From JAYXXU01 sp049301135 (GTDB lineage Bacteria; Pseudomonadota; Gammaproteobacteria; Pseudomonadales; Moraxellaceae): a stretch of DNA of 59,526 nucleotides. Within the stretch, counting starts at the first letter, position 1, and each line of letters begins with the position of its first letter. Shown here piece by piece: positions 7,624-16,969 of this stretch. The position numbers and the translations under genes are program-made. The stretch lies in the NCBI GenBank assembly GCA_049301135.1, contig JBAQKP010000225.1, positions 1 through 59,526 on the forward strand, in the 5' to 3' direction. Below the pieces are notes generated by a model. That model was not told where the DNA came from, did no database searches, and saw nothing but the letters and a program-made list of their open reading frames with translations.

Positions 7624-8343
7624 ATGTCGCAAGAAGAAAGATTGCCGCGTATTTTGATCGTTGAAGACGATGAGCGTCTTGCAACGTTGACGCAAGATTA
7701 TCTGATTCGCAATGGCCTAGAGGTCGGTGTCGAAACTGATGGTAATCGTGCGATTCGCCGCATCGTGGCCGAACAGCCGGATTTGGTCGTGTTGGACGTG
7801 ATGCTGCCGGGTGCTGATGGTTTGACCGTCTGCCGTGAGGTACGCCCACACTTTCATCATCCGATTCTGATGCTGACAGCGCGTACCGAAGACATGGATC
7901 AGGTACTGGGTCTGGAGATGGGCGCCGACGATTATGTTGCCAAGCCCGTGCAGCCGCGTGTGTTGTTGGCGCGGATTCGGGCGCTGCTGCGCCGTACTGA
8001 CAAAGTGCCAGAAGATGATGTTGCACAGCGTTTAGAGTTTGATGATCTGGTGATCGACAATGGTGGCCGTTCGGTGACGTTGGCTGGAGAGCCGGTTGAT
8101 TTTACCAGCGCCGAGTATGATTTGCTGTGGCTGTTGGCCTCAAATGCCGGTCGGATTTTGTCGCGCGAAGATATTTTTGAGCGTCTGCGCGGCATTGAAT
8201 ACGATGGCCAAGACCGCTCAATTGATGTGCGGATTTCGCGGATTCGGCCGAAGATCGGCGATGATCCTGAAAATCCACGCCGGATTAAAACCGTCCGTAG
8301 CAAAGGTTATTTGTTCGTCAAGGAGTCTGGCTCAGGGCTGTAA
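7624..8343 (+). CDS. bfmR: OmpR-family response regulator BfmR
   Basis: Receiver plus winged-helix DNA-binding protein of 239 aa. The phosphoacceptor is Asp58 (VVLDVMLPG) with the acidic pair in VEDDE and Lys107 in ADDYVAKP; the C-terminal domain ends RTVRSKGYLFV-like (here KTVRSKGYLFV). From memory the sequence is very close to Acinetobacter baumannii BfmR, which controls envelope, capsule and biofilm genes. Start at ATG 7624, after GGGGAAAA. Its kinase gene follows 67 bp downstream on the same strand, and nrdA is divergent, as I recall for Acinetobacter. Confidence 0.93.
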   Translation: MSQEERLPRILIVEDDERLATLTQDYLIRNGLEVGVETDGNRAIRRIVAEQPDLVVLDVMLPGADGLTVCREVRPHFHHPILMLTARTEDMDQVLGLEMGADDYVAKPVQPRVLLARIRALLRRTDKVPEDDVAQRLEFDDLVIDNGGRSVTLAGEPVDFTSAEYDLLWLLASNAGRILSREDIFERLRGIEYDGQDRSIDVRISRIRPKIGDDPENPRRIKTVRSKGYLFVKESGSGL

Positions 8344-8410
8344 TATGCGGATCAAACGTTCAGTTGACTGTTGCCGTAGGCGCAGTCTGCATTGGACGAG
8401 CGCCTGACCG

Positions 8411-10036
8411 ATGCCACATCGGACGGTCAGCAGCTTTTGGCACAGCATCTTCCTGCGTATCTACGCAGGTTTGGTGCTGGTGTGCGCGTTGGTTGGGATT
8501 TTTGCCTATGTGTTGGTGCAAAGCATCAATGCACAGCGTGCGCAGAACTACCGCGAGGATATGGCGTCTGGGGCGTTTTATCTGATTACCCAAGGTGTGG
8601 TGCGGCAGCCCGATGCGATGTCACGGCAGAACTGGCTCAACGATGCCAGTGTATTGCTGAATGTACCGCTGTCTTTAGTGCCGCTAGACACGATTGAGCT
8701 GAGTCGCTACGAGCGCGAGCAGCTTGATGACGAAAATGCGGTTGTTCGCTATCAGCCTGATAAAGAGTACGGCGACGTTTACGCCAAAATACCCAACGAA
8801 GACCTGTTGTTATATGCCCGTATTGATCGACTCGGTGAGCAACAAATCAAAGCGATGGCGGTGTTTTTACTCGATGATCTGGTCAATTATCCGGCGCAGG
8901 AAAGCTTGAGACTCGCGCAACTGAAACAAAAATTTAGCTTTAGTATCAGTATTAAACCTTTGTCTAGCGTTGATTTAGACATGGATCAGATGCGGCGGAT
9001 TCGGCGCAATGACGTGGTGCTGGTGTTCAGCGATAGTGCCACCGCCAGCGGGTCGACCATTCAGATCGTCAGTCCAGTCAGTGGCAATGAAGCCTTGGTG
9101 ATGGGGCCGATTCCGCTGTTTAACTGGTTGCCGTTTCGCTTGTTTGCCGGTGTGACTTTACTCAGTTTGTTTTTGATCAGCTTGGGTGTATACACGCTGA
9201 TTTTTCCACTGGAGCGCAAACTCCGGCAAGTCCAAGTCGGCGTGCGGCAGGTGCGTTCTGGTGATTTTTCGACCCGCGTGCCAGTGTCTGGCCGTGATGA
9301 AGTGGCGCATTTGGCCAGTATGTTTAACAACATGACCGAGCATATCCAGCGTCTGATCGAAGCGCAACGTGAGCTGACACGGGCAGTGTCGCATGAGCTA
9401 CGCACGCCGGTGGCGCGGATTCGCTTTGGGGTGGAAATGCTGGCCGACACCCCCGACGAAGACTCGCGCTGGGATCAGCAAGCGCAGATTGATCAAGACA
9501 TTGAGTCACTGAACTCACTGATTGATGAAATTTTAACCTATGCCAAGCTCGAAGAAGGCACACCGTCGCTGAACCTCGAAATGATTGTGTTGGCGGAGAT
9601 TGTCGAGCAAGTCGCCAGCGAAACCATGGCGCTCGGCAAACCGATTAAAGTCGAAAAAACCCTACCAGACCAATCGGTTCAAGCGATTGCGGAGCGGCGC
9701 TACTTGCATCGCGTGGTACAGAATTTAGCTGGTAATGCGACACGTTATGCCGAAAGTCGGATTCGGATTAGTGCAGGGATTACGGATGGTTTGGCATTTG
9801 TTTGTGTCGAAGATGATGGCGCAGGCATTCCCGAAAAAGATCGTGAAAAAATATTTTTACCATTTGCGCGGCTGGATGATAGTCGCACGCGTGCGTCGGG
9901 TGGTTATGGCTTAGGTCTGTCGATTGTGTCGCGGATTGCGTTTTGGTTTGGTGGTCGTATGCAGGTCGATCAAAGCCCTGAACTCGGTGGCGCACGCTTT
10001 ATCATGCGTTGGCCGATTCTGCCGACAAAAAATTAA
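8411..10036 (+). CDS. bfmS: Sensor histidine kinase BfmS
   Basis: Inner-membrane sensor, 541 aa, partner of BfmR. Domains in order: first membrane helix at about 15-37, a periplasmic sensor region of about 200 residues, second helix at about 242-266, HAMP linker, then the phosphoacceptor His328 in AVSHELRTP, an N-box (NLAGNATRYAES), and the ATP-binding motifs EDDGAGIPEKD and GGYGLGLSI. Length is close to the Acinetobacter protein. The start at ATG 8411 has no strong ribosome site; bfmR ends 67 nt upstream. Confidence 0.92.
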   Translation: MPHRTVSSFWHSIFLRIYAGLVLVCALVGIFAYVLVQSINAQRAQNYREDMASGAFYLITQGVVRQPDAMSRQNWLNDASVLLNVPLSLVPLDTIELSRYEREQLDDENAVVRYQPDKEYGDVYAKIPNEDLLLYARIDRLGEQQIKAMAVFLLDDLVNYPAQESLRLAQLKQKFSFSISIKPLSSVDLDMDQMRRIRRNDVVLVFSDSATASGSTIQIVSPVSGNEALVMGPIPLFNWLPFRLFAGVTLLSLFLISLGVYTLIFPLERKLRQVQVGVRQVRSGDFSTRVPVSGRDEVAHLASMFNNMTEHIQRLIEAQRELTRAVSHELRTPVARIRFGVEMLADTPDEDSRWDQQAQIDQDIESLNSLIDEILTYAKLEEGTPSLNLEMIVLAEIVEQVASETMALGKPIKVEKTLPDQSVQAIAERRYLHRVVQNLAGNATRYAESRIRISAGITDGLAFVCVEDDGAGIPEKDREKIFLPFARLDDSRTRASGGYGLGLSIVSRIAFWFGGRMQVDQSPELGGARFIMRWPILPTKN

Positions 10037-10117
10037 TTTTGTATAACACAGGGCATGTTTTGATGCCATGATTTGCACTATGCTATCTGATACAACATTC
10101 GGTTTTTTATCCAAAAA

Positions 10118-10846
10118 ATGACTCAGCCGTTAGCAATGACCCGCGATCAATTATTACAGTTGCTGACTGATTTGGTCAGACAGCCCGATTTTCAAATGGT
10201 GCAGTTTGAGTCGTTGATGCGGCATGAGGTGCGCGCCTTAATTCCACATGATGGTGTGGTGATGGGCTATGGCACGATTCAACAGAATCAAGTGATGATG
10301 AATGACTTTGTCGCAGTGGATTATAATCTTGCCATGCTGGCTGAAATGAGCCTACATACCAGTTTTGAGGAACGTCCGGTCTTAAAAGTCTGGCTAGAGC
10401 GGCAACAACCGATGATCTTGACGCCTGCCGTGCTACAGGAGATTGGCTCGGCCTATGAGCTTGAAGAAATGCTCAAGTTCGAGCTACATCCAATGCTGAT
10501 TCATGGTCAGCGTGACCTATCGGGTAATATGAGTAGTTATTTTAGTTTTAGTCGCTGTAAGGCGACACCAGAGCAGGCTTGTGCCGATATTGCGGCGTTG
10601 ATGCCATTTTTACATGTGTTGTTAACCCGTGCGATGGTCAGTCGCCGCCGCTATTTTCGCTACGATCTGAGTGGTAAAGAACAAAAAATCATGGCGTATC
10701 TGGGCAAGGGCTACTCCAATAAAGAGATTGCTGAGTTTTTGGACTGTAGTCAGTTTACGATTAAGAACCAGGTAGCAACCATTTTGAGAAAAATGAATGC
10801 CAGTAATAGAACAGAGGCTATATATCTGTTTAATAAGGTTTTTTAG
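10118..10846 (+). CDS. LuxR-type transcriptional regulator
   Basis: A 242-aa protein with an unrecognised N-terminal alpha/beta domain (about residues 10-165; LIPHDGVVMGYGTI is a recognisable core) and a C-terminal LuxR-type helix-turn-helix (about 176-238: LSGKEQKIMAYLGKGYSNKE, then FTIKNQVATILRKMNASNRT). The N-terminal half resembles that of EpsA-like regulators rather than a typical acyl-homoserine-lactone pocket, but this is from memory. ATG 10118 has no clear ribosome site; ATG 10136 is an alternative. It stands alone after bfmS, so its targets cannot be read from context. Confidence 0.85.
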   Translation: MTQPLAMTRDQLLQLLTDLVRQPDFQMVQFESLMRHEVRALIPHDGVVMGYGTIQQNQVMMNDFVAVDYNLAMLAEMSLHTSFEERPVLKVWLERQQPMILTPAVLQEIGSAYELEEMLKFELHPMLIHGQRDLSGNMSSYFSFSRCKATPEQACADIAALMPFLHVLLTRAMVSRRRYFRYDLSGKEQKIMAYLGKGYSNKEIAEFLDCSQFTIKNQVATILRKMNASNRTEAIYLFNKVF

Positions 10847-10859
10847 ACTTAAAAAACAT

Positions 10860-10900
10860 ACCCGACAGGCTGGTTGTGTTGTCCTGTGTACCTATCGGGT
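10860..10900. repeat. Hairpin with alternative pairings after the LuxR-type gene
   Basis: ACCCGACAGG (10860-10869) can pair with CCTATCGGGT (10891-10900) with one mismatch; its inner ACAGG can instead pair with CCTGT at 10883-10887. There is no T-run, so a plain terminator is unlikely. The rest of 10847-11164 shows no gene; it presumably carries the prfC promoter. Confidence 0.4.
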
Positions 10901-11164
10901 AGGTCATTATCAATTAAGCTCAGCATCGACGCTGATATAAGCAGTCTGCTGATTCGGTGTCGTTATCTGCTGTTTGATTTAATATTGGCTTAGACACAGA
11001 GTGCCCTGATTTCGTCTGCTCAACAATAGCCCGAATGGACTAATACGACGCAGTTTGACGTACTCAATTTTGACCATGATCGAGCAAGATGCTGTATCAA
11101 ACTCGCACTAGGATGGCAGGAGTTTGCTACAATTCGCGGCATTTTTAGTCTGTTGGAAATCATC

Positions 11165-12772
11165 ATGAGTGAGTCAAGCCGACCCTTGGCCGAGCAGGTC
11201 GCAGAACAAGTGGCGCAGCGTCGCACGTTCGCTATCATCTCACACCCTGACGCGGGCAAAACCACCATGACTGAAAAGCTGCTGTTGTGGGGCAAGGCGA
11301 TTCAGGTTGCCGGCGAAGTGAAAAGCCGCAAATCCGACCGGCATGCCACCTCAGACTGGATGCAGATGGAAAAAGATCGGGGGATCTCGATCACGACATC
11401 CGTGATGCAGTTTCCATTTCGCAATCACATCATTAATCTACTCGATACCCCCGGCCACGAAGACTTTTCCGAAGATACTTATCGCACCCTGACCGCCGTG
11501 GATTCGGCGCTGATGGTGATCGATGGTGCCAAAGGCGTCGAGGAGCGCACCATCAAGCTGATGGACGTGTGTCGGATGCGTGACACGCCGATTATTTCAT
11601 TCGTCAACAAAATGGATCGTGAGATTCGTGAGCCGCTTGAACTGCTCGACGAAATCGAAAACGTCCTGAAAATCCGCTGTATTCCGATCACATGGCCGAT
11701 TGGCATGGGGCGGGATTTTGTCGGAGTCTATCATTTGGCGTCGGACACCACCTATCTGTATCAAGCCGGTCATGGTACCGAGATCGTCGAGGTCGAAACA
11801 CGGCAAGGCTATGATCACGCCGATATCCGCGAGCGGATGGGTGAGCGGGATTTTAAGGCGTTTGAAGAGTCACTCGAAATCGTGCAGATGGCCGCCGATG
11901 ATCTGGATTTAGATTTGTTTTTAAGCGGTAAACAAACGCCAGTGTTGTTCGGTACGGCGCTGGGTAACTTTGGCGTGGACATGGTGCTGGATGCCTTTGT
12001 CGATTGGGCTCCCGCGCCGAAAGACCATCCGGCGGTGGAGCGTACCGTAAAGGCCAGCGAAGCCGGTTTTAGTGGTTTTGTGTTTAAGATTCAGGCCAAC
12101 ATGGATCCGAAGCACCGTGACCGCGTGGCGTTTATGCGGATTTGCTCCGGCAAATACGAAAAAGGCTTAAAAATGAACCACGTCCGTATCGGCAAAGAAG
12201 TGCGGATTTCGGACGCGTTGACCTTTTTGGCCGGTGAGCGAGCGCATTTAGAAGAGGCGTGGCCGGGCGATATTATCGGCTTGCACAATCACGGCACGAT
12301 TCAGATCGGCGATACCTTTACCGCCGGTGAAAAACTGCATTTTACCGGTATTCCACACTTTGCGCCGGAGATGTTTCGGCGGGTTCGCCTAAAAGATCCT
12401 TTAAAATCTAAGCAGTTGCAGAAAGGACTCAAGGAGCTATCCGAAGAAGGCGCGACGCAGGTGTTTATGCCACAGATCAGTAATGATCTGATCTTGGGTG
12501 CGGTCGGGGTGTTGCAGTTTGAGGTGGTGGCGTTCCGGCTGAAGGAAGAATACAAGGTCGATTGCGTGTACGAACCAGCCAGTATTGCCACGGTGCGCTG
12601 GATCGAGTGCGACGACGACAAGATGCTGAATGACTTTAAGAAAAAAGCCCATGACCAACTTTCAGTCGATGGCGGTGGGCATTTGACTTATCTAGCACCA
12701 AGTCGCGTCAACCTGCAAATCATGCAAGAGCGCTGGCCGGAGATTAAATTCCGTACCACGCGCGAGCATTGA
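11165..12772 (+). CDS. prfC: Peptide chain release factor 3
   Basis: Translational GTPase that recycles RF1/RF2 from the ribosome. The 535-aa product has the G1 motif SHPDAGKTT near residues 26-34, the G3 motif DTPGHEDF, the G4 motif NKMDRE, and the RF3-specific C-terminal domains (LGAVGVLQFEV). Start at ATG 11165 gives the usual N-terminus; the frame also has TTG at 11153. Monocistronic, followed by a convergent SDR gene. Confidence 0.97.
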   Translation: MSESSRPLAEQVAEQVAQRRTFAIISHPDAGKTTMTEKLLLWGKAIQVAGEVKSRKSDRHATSDWMQMEKDRGISITTSVMQFPFRNHIINLLDTPGHEDFSEDTYRTLTAVDSALMVIDGAKGVEERTIKLMDVCRMRDTPIISFVNKMDREIREPLELLDEIENVLKIRCIPITWPIGMGRDFVGVYHLASDTTYLYQAGHGTEIVEVETRQGYDHADIRERMGERDFKAFEESLEIVQMAADDLDLDLFLSGKQTPVLFGTALGNFGVDMVLDAFVDWAPAPKDHPAVERTVKASEAGFSGFVFKIQANMDPKHRDRVAFMRICSGKYEKGLKMNHVRIGKEVRISDALTFLAGERAHLEEAWPGDIIGLHNHGTIQIGDTFTAGEKLHFTGIPHFAPEMFRRVRLKDPLKSKQLQKGLKELSEEGATQVFMPQISNDLILGAVGVLQFEVVAFRLKEEYKVDCVYEPASIATVRWIECDDDKMLNDFKKKAHDQLSVDGGGHLTYLAPSRVNLQIMQERWPEIKFRTTREH

Positions 12773-12791
12773 TCTAAACGGGCAGTGACGA

Positions 12792-13571
12792 TTAATGCTG
12801 CCCTAACCAGCGATTGATCAGCTTATTCAGCGGGTCAGGAGTCACGCCGCTGAGGTGATACAGTGCCTTACTGGTCAGTCCGACTGGCCAGTGGGTTGGC
12901 GCAAACCATCGGTTGGCACTGGCGGCTTTGTATACCACTGCTGCCACGTCCTCTGCGCTCAGATGCACACCCATTTTTTTGATGCTACCCGCATCCATAC
13001 CGGTCACCATCGCGGTCTGCACAAACATCGGCATGATGTCCATCACACGGATATTGTGTGGTCGCCATTCGTTATCTAACGCTTCGGTCAAGCCGCGTAC
13101 CGCAAATTTACTGGCCGAATAACTGGCTAAATTGCTCTGTCCATAGATCGCCGATGCTGATGATAAGTTAATCACCCGTGCGCTATGTGGATTGGCCTTG
13201 AGATGCTCAAAGGCACTGTGGCAGCCGTTCAGCACGCCGTTGACATTAACTTGCATGGTGCGGTGATGGTCGTCGAGTGGGGTGTTTTCGAATGCGCCAG
13301 AGTATAAAATGCCCGCGTTATTCAGCAGCACGTCCAATGCACCCGCCCAATACACAAAACCATCCAGCGCACTGTGCCATTGTTTAGGATTGCTGACATC
13401 AAGTGAGCCGGCCATCGCCCGATCATGGCCAATCTCGCGCGCCAACATCGTCACCGCGTTAAAATCACGATCAAACAGTCCAACCCGCCAGCCCGCCTCT
13501 GCAAATAAACGCGCTGTTGCTGCCCCAATACCCGCACCTGCACCGGTGATAAAAATGGTTTTTTTACGCAT
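12792..13571 (-). CDS. Short-chain dehydrogenase/reductase
   Basis: NAD(P)-dependent oxidoreductase of the classical SDR family, 259 aa. The nucleotide-binding motif TGAGAGIG is at about residues 8-15, NNAG follows mid-domain, and the catalytic Ser and YSASK (Tyr-x-x-x-Lys) are present after LSSASAIYGQ. The start at ATG 13571 follows GAGGAC by 8 nt; an in-frame ATG at 13604 lacks a ribosome site. The substrate cannot be inferred. It is divergent from mazG. Confidence 0.88.
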   Translation of the reverse strand: MRKKTIFITGAGAGIGAATARLFAEAGWRVGLFDRDFNAVTMLAREIGHDRAMAGSLDVSNPKQWHSALDGFVYWAGALDVLLNNAGILYSGAFENTPLDDHHRTMQVNVNGVLNGCHSAFEHLKANPHSARVINLSSASAIYGQSNLASYSASKFAVRGLTEALDNEWRPHNIRVMDIMPMFVQTAMVTGMDAGSIKKMGVHLSAEDVAAVVYKAASANRWFAPTHWPVGLTSKALYHLSGVTPDPLNKLINRWLGQH

Positions 13572-13708
13572 AAAAGACGTCCTCTGTTCAATCTCATCAG
13601 CCATTCATGGCATCATGCCAGAACTGCGGCTGCGTCGGTATTGGATTTTTAGATCATCCAGCGCATTGTTGGGCATGACATGGCCGTCGCACCATCCACG
13701 AGGTACAC

Positions 13709-14497
13709 ATGACCGATTATGGCATTTCTGAATTGCTTGCAATCATGGCGCAATTGCGGCGCGATTGTCCGTGGGATCGAGCGCAAACGCCAGCCAGCCT
13801 GACCCGCTATGCCATCGAAGAAGCCTACGAGGTCGATGCAGCGGTGCGTGACGGCGATCCGGTAGCAGTCTGCGATGAACTCGGCGACTTGCTGCTACAG
13901 GTGGTGTTTCAGGCGCAGATGTACCAAGAGCAGGGCGCGTTTAATTTTGCTGATGTGGTGGCGGGCTTGCAGGCCAAGCTGATTCGGCGGCATCCGCATG
14001 TGTTTGCTGATAAAAAAGCTGCTGATGTCGATGCAGTGGCGCAAGCATGGGATGCTATTAAACATACCGAGCGCAACGGTCTGCGGCGGCGCTTGGATCA
14101 AATCAAAGCCGGTTCAGGCTTGATGCAAGCACAAGACCTACAAAAACAAGCGGCCAAAGTCGGTTTTGATTGGCCAGACGTGACCGGCGCACAAGCCAAA
14201 TTAGATGAAGAAGTCGCTGAACTGGAACACGCCATACAAAGTGCTGACGCCGCCGCGATTAAAGACGAATTGGGTGATTGTTTATTTGCTTTAGTCAATA
14301 TCGCTCGCAAACTGAATATCCAAAGCGAAACGGCGATCCTAGGCACTGTGCATAAATTTAAGTCACGTTTTGCTTACATCGAAGATCAATTGGCCGAGCG
14401 CGGCAAAACGCCGGAGCAAAGCAGTCTGATCGAGATGGATCTGCTGTGGGAGCAGGCCAAAACTGCCTTAAAGTCAGCAGGTCAACCGAATGGATAA
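13709..14497 (+). CDS. mazG: Nucleoside triphosphate pyrophosphohydrolase MazG
   Basis: Hydrolyses NTPs/dNTPs to monophosphates as a house-cleaning and stress-related enzyme. The 262-aa product shows two all-alpha MazG repeats: the first with CPWDRAQTP, EEAYEV and DELGDLLLQVVF (about residues 20-75), the second with EEVAEL and KDELGDCLFALVN (about 168-205). These Glu/Asp clusters bind magnesium. The stop overlaps the start of moaA by 8 nt, so the two genes are probably co-transcribed. Confidence 0.95.
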   Translation: MTDYGISELLAIMAQLRRDCPWDRAQTPASLTRYAIEEAYEVDAAVRDGDPVAVCDELGDLLLQVVFQAQMYQEQGAFNFADVVAGLQAKLIRRHPHVFADKKAADVDAVAQAWDAIKHTERNGLRRRLDQIKAGSGLMQAQDLQKQAAKVGFDWPDVTGAQAKLDEEVAELEHAIQSADAAAIKDELGDCLFALVNIARKLNIQSETAILGTVHKFKSRFAYIEDQLAERGKTPEQSSLIEMDLLWEQAKTALKSAGQPNG

Positions 14498-15482
14498 CCT
14501 GAACGCGCCAGCATTGATTGATCCATTTGCGCGGCGGATTCGTTATGTACGTTTGTCGGTGACGGATCGTTGTGATTTTCGCTGTGTGTACTGCATGGCC
14601 GAAAACATGACATTTTTGCCGCGTGATCGACTGATGACGCTGGAGGAAATTGCCCGTTTGGGACGGGTGTTTGCCGGTTTAGGCGTGCAGACCTTTCGAC
14701 TGACTGGCGGTGAGCCGCTGGTGCGGCGCAATCTGCCATGGTTGGTTGAGCAGTTCAGTCAGCATAGCGATGTGGTGATGACCAGCAATGGCGCACGTTT
14801 AAGTCAATTGGCTGCACCGCTCAAAGCGGCCGGTTTATCCAGAATTAATATCAGCTTGGATTCGCTTGACCCGCAGCAGTTTCTTGACATTACTCGCACG
14901 GGGGATTTGGCTGATGTGCTGCGCGGGATTGAGGCGGCGCAGCAGGTTGGTTTTCGGGTCAAGCTGAACGTGGTGGTGATGAAAGGCCGCAATGATTCGC
15001 AGATTTTGCCGATTGTGGCGTTTGCGGCGCAGCGTGGCTTGGATGTCTCGTTTATTGAGGAGATGCCACTCGGCCAAATCACCGAGCATTCGCGCTTGCT
15101 GAGTTTTATGCCGAGTGCTGAGATTGAGCAGTTGATTGCGCAGCACTATGGCTTGGAGACAACGGATTATCAGACCCAAGGCCCTTCGCGCTATCTGCAA
15201 CTAGCGGATCATGCGACGCGGATCGGGTTTATTTCGCCGCATAGTCATAATTTTTGTGGGGATTGTAATCGGGTACGGGTGACCAGTGAAGGGCGTTTGT
15301 TGTTGTGCTTGGGCAATGAGCAGGGCGTGGATTTATTGCCGCTGCTGCGGGATCAGGCCAGCGATGCGGAGATTGCGGCGCAGATTCAGACGGCATTACA
15401 GCAGAAACCTGAGCGACATCAGTTTGATCTGAACCAGCAGGAGCCGCAGATTGTGCGCTTTATGAATATGACAGGGGGGTGA
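14490..15482 (+). CDS. moaA: GTP 3',8-cyclase MoaA
   Basis: Radical-SAM enzyme for the first step of molybdenum cofactor synthesis, 330 aa. The radical-SAM cluster ligands are Cys28, Cys32 and Cys35 (CDFRCVYC); the C-terminal GTP-binding cluster is C-x2-C-x13-C in CGDCNRVRVTSEGRLLLC. The protein ends MNMTGG; the terminal GG is the conserved element, although the preceding residues differ from the common MSYIGG. It overlaps mazG by 8 nt. No other moa genes are in the window. Confidence 0.96.
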   Translation: MDNLNAPALIDPFARRIRYVRLSVTDRCDFRCVYCMAENMTFLPRDRLMTLEEIARLGRVFAGLGVQTFRLTGGEPLVRRNLPWLVEQFSQHSDVVMTSNGARLSQLAAPLKAAGLSRINISLDSLDPQQFLDITRTGDLADVLRGIEAAQQVGFRVKLNVVVMKGRNDSQILPIVAFAAQRGLDVSFIEEMPLGQITEHSRLLSFMPSAEIEQLIAQHYGLETTDYQTQGPSRYLQLADHATRIGFISPHSHNFCGDCNRVRVTSEGRLLLCLGNEQGVDLLPLLRDQASDAEIAAQIQTALQQKPERHQFDLNQQEPQIVRFMNMTGG

Positions 15483-15563
15483 TCATATTGATACGGAATC
15501 GGGTGATAGGTTTGCTGACAAAAAACAAAAAATTGACGCTACCCTCAAATTATTCGATCTGAT

Positions 15564-15577
15564 AGTCTAGTCAGACT
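15564..15577. promoter_or_regulatory. Operator candidate for the toxin-antitoxin pair
   Basis: AGTCT-AGTC-AGACT, a 5-bp dyad about 23 bp before the antitoxin start. Phd-type antitoxins bind such palindromes to autoregulate their operon; here it is only inferred from position. Confidence 0.4.
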
Positions 15578-15599
15578 GGTTGTTTTAAGGAGGTGTGTG

Positions 15600-15833
15600 A
15601 TGTGGCAGTTACAAGAGGCAAAAAGCAAATTTAGCCGAGTGGTCGATCTAGCGCGTAACACTCCCCAAGTGATCAGCAAGCATGGTGTTGCTGCGGTGGT
15701 GGTGATTTCTGTAGAAGAATATCAACGACTCACCACGCCCAAGCGCAGTTTATACGACGTGTTATCCAGTGCGCCCAAGGTCAACTTAGACGTGAACCGA
15801 CAGGCTGACACTGTGCGTTCGTGTGAGCTATAA
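15600..15833 (+). CDS. Phd/YefM-family antitoxin
   Basis: A 77-aa protein with the typical Phd start MWQLQEAKSKFSRVV and the segment KHGVAAVVVISVEEYQRL, the DNA-binding N-terminal fold; the C-terminal tail would neutralise the toxin. ATG 15600 follows AAGGAGGTGTG, a very strong ribosome site. The toxin gene starts 2 nt after its stop. Likely represses its own promoter together with the toxin. Confidence 0.92.
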   Translation: MWQLQEAKSKFSRVVDLARNTPQVISKHGVAAVVVISVEEYQRLTTPKRSLYDVLSSAPKVNLDVNRQADTVRSCEL

Positions 15834-15835
15834 GG

Positions 15836-16255
15836 ATGTCGGATTATTTGCTTGATACCTGCGCTTTGTCAGAATTTACCAAACCAAGGCCTGACTCTGC
15901 ATTCATCCACTGGTTTCAATGTTTGCCAGAAAATAGGCTGTATCTGTCGGTGTTGTCCATCGGTGAGCTGCACAAAGGCGTGATGCGGTTGTCGGATGGA
16001 CAGCGCAAAGTTGATCTGATGTTATGGCTGCAATCCGTAGAGTCCAGCTTTGCAGATCGGCTGCTGCATTTCGACTTGCTGGCTGCCAAACGCTGGGGAG
16101 AGCGTGTCGCCGCACTTGAACAAACGGGCAAAAAGCCTGCTACGATTGACAGCTTAATTGCCGCCACCGCGCTACAACACCAATTGACTTTAGTCACTCG
16201 CAATACAGCAGATTTTCAGTATTTTGGGGTGCAGTTACTCAACCCATGGCAATAA
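15836..16255 (+). CDS. PIN-domain toxin (VapC-type ribonuclease)
   Basis: Toxin of the pair, 139 aa. PIN-domain acidic residues appear in LLDTCALSEF (Asp7), in SIGELHKG and in TIDSLIAATAL near the C-terminus, followed by LVTRNTADF, where the last Asp is typical. Such proteins cut tRNA or rRNA when released from the antitoxin. The ATG follows an AAGG site and only 2 nt separate it from the antitoxin gene. Confidence 0.92.
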   Translation: MSDYLLDTCALSEFTKPRPDSAFIHWFQCLPENRLYLSVLSIGELHKGVMRLSDGQRKVDLMLWLQSVESSFADRLLHFDLLAAKRWGERVAALEQTGKKPATIDSLIAATALQHQLTLVTRNTADFQYFGVQLLNPWQ

Positions 16256-16321
16256 GATAGAGCAGTCAACGTTATTTAATCATTTGGCGATGACCTAAAA
16301 AACACCGATCAAAAGGAATCT

Positions 16322-16771
16322 ATGATGTTGAATATACGCAAAATTAGCCTACTAGGACTGCTACTCAGTTGTTCGTTGACCAGTCTAGGTAGTCCGATCT
16401 GTGTCGCCTCACCGACCGAAGCGCACCGCGTCTTAATGACCAAAAATCCATTTACCGAATCCAATCCGGCTGCAACAGCACCTGCTGCATCCCAACCCAG
16501 TGTTCGTGCCACAACCCCCGCGCAGCAACGAAGCACAGCCGCTCAGACCGACCGCACCCAAACCTCGAACAGCAACACAGTGAATATCAATCAAGCCGAT
16601 GCCATGACGCTGGCACAAGTTTTGGTCGGGATTGGCGACAAAAAAGCCCAAGCGATTATCGAATACCGCCAAACGCACGGTGCATTTACCATGATTGAGC
16701 AACTGGATAACGTCAAAGGGATTGGCGAGGCGACGATTGAAAAAAACCGAGCGCGGGTACGATTCCAGTAG
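16322..16771 (+). CDS. ComEA-like helix-hairpin-helix protein
   Basis: A 149-aa protein with a hydrophobic signal sequence (ISLLGLLLSCSLTSLG, about residues 8-23), a low-complexity Ala/Thr/Gln linker, and a C-terminal helix-hairpin-helix domain (VNINQADAMTLAQVLVGIG, then LDNVKGIGEATIEKNRARV). This is the ComEA layout: a periplasmic DNA-binding protein for natural transformation, fitting a relative of Acinetobacter with type IV pili genes nearby. Start at ATG 16322 or 16325, both after AAAGGAA. Not in an operon with other competence genes. Confidence 0.85.
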   Translation: MMLNIRKISLLGLLLSCSLTSLGSPICVASPTEAHRVLMTKNPFTESNPAATAPAASQPSVRATTPAQQRSTAAQTDRTQTSNSNTVNINQADAMTLAQVLVGIGDKKAQAIIEYRQTHGAFTMIEQLDNVKGIGEATIEKNRARVRFQ

Positions 16772-16777
16772 AGGTGA

Positions 16778-16843
16778 CGTAACATTACCCAAATAGTGTT
16801 ACGAATTTACCCTCTTGGTGAGCATGTGGTAACACTTACCCAA
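16778..16843. repeat. GTAAC repeats downstream of the ComEA-like gene
   Basis: CGTAACA (16778-16784) is complemented by TGTTACG (16797-16803), and GTAACATTACCCAA is repeated as GTAACACTTACCCAA at 16829-16843. The group could be a protein-binding region or the 3' end of the comEA transcript. Confidence 0.4.
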
Positions 16844-16969
16844 CCACTACTCCTGAGTTTGGCACAGCATAAAAATTCGTTCTTAAATTTTAATTTTTAT
16901 TTATCAGATGGTTAATTTTTTTTAAGGTCAAAGCCGGTCGGTTTGGCATGCTTTCTGCAATTACTAAGT

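Noticed and set aside
7508..8026. Minus-strand frame of 172 codons opposite bfmR
   Set aside because: It lies opposite an evident response-regulator gene and has no recognisable protein features.
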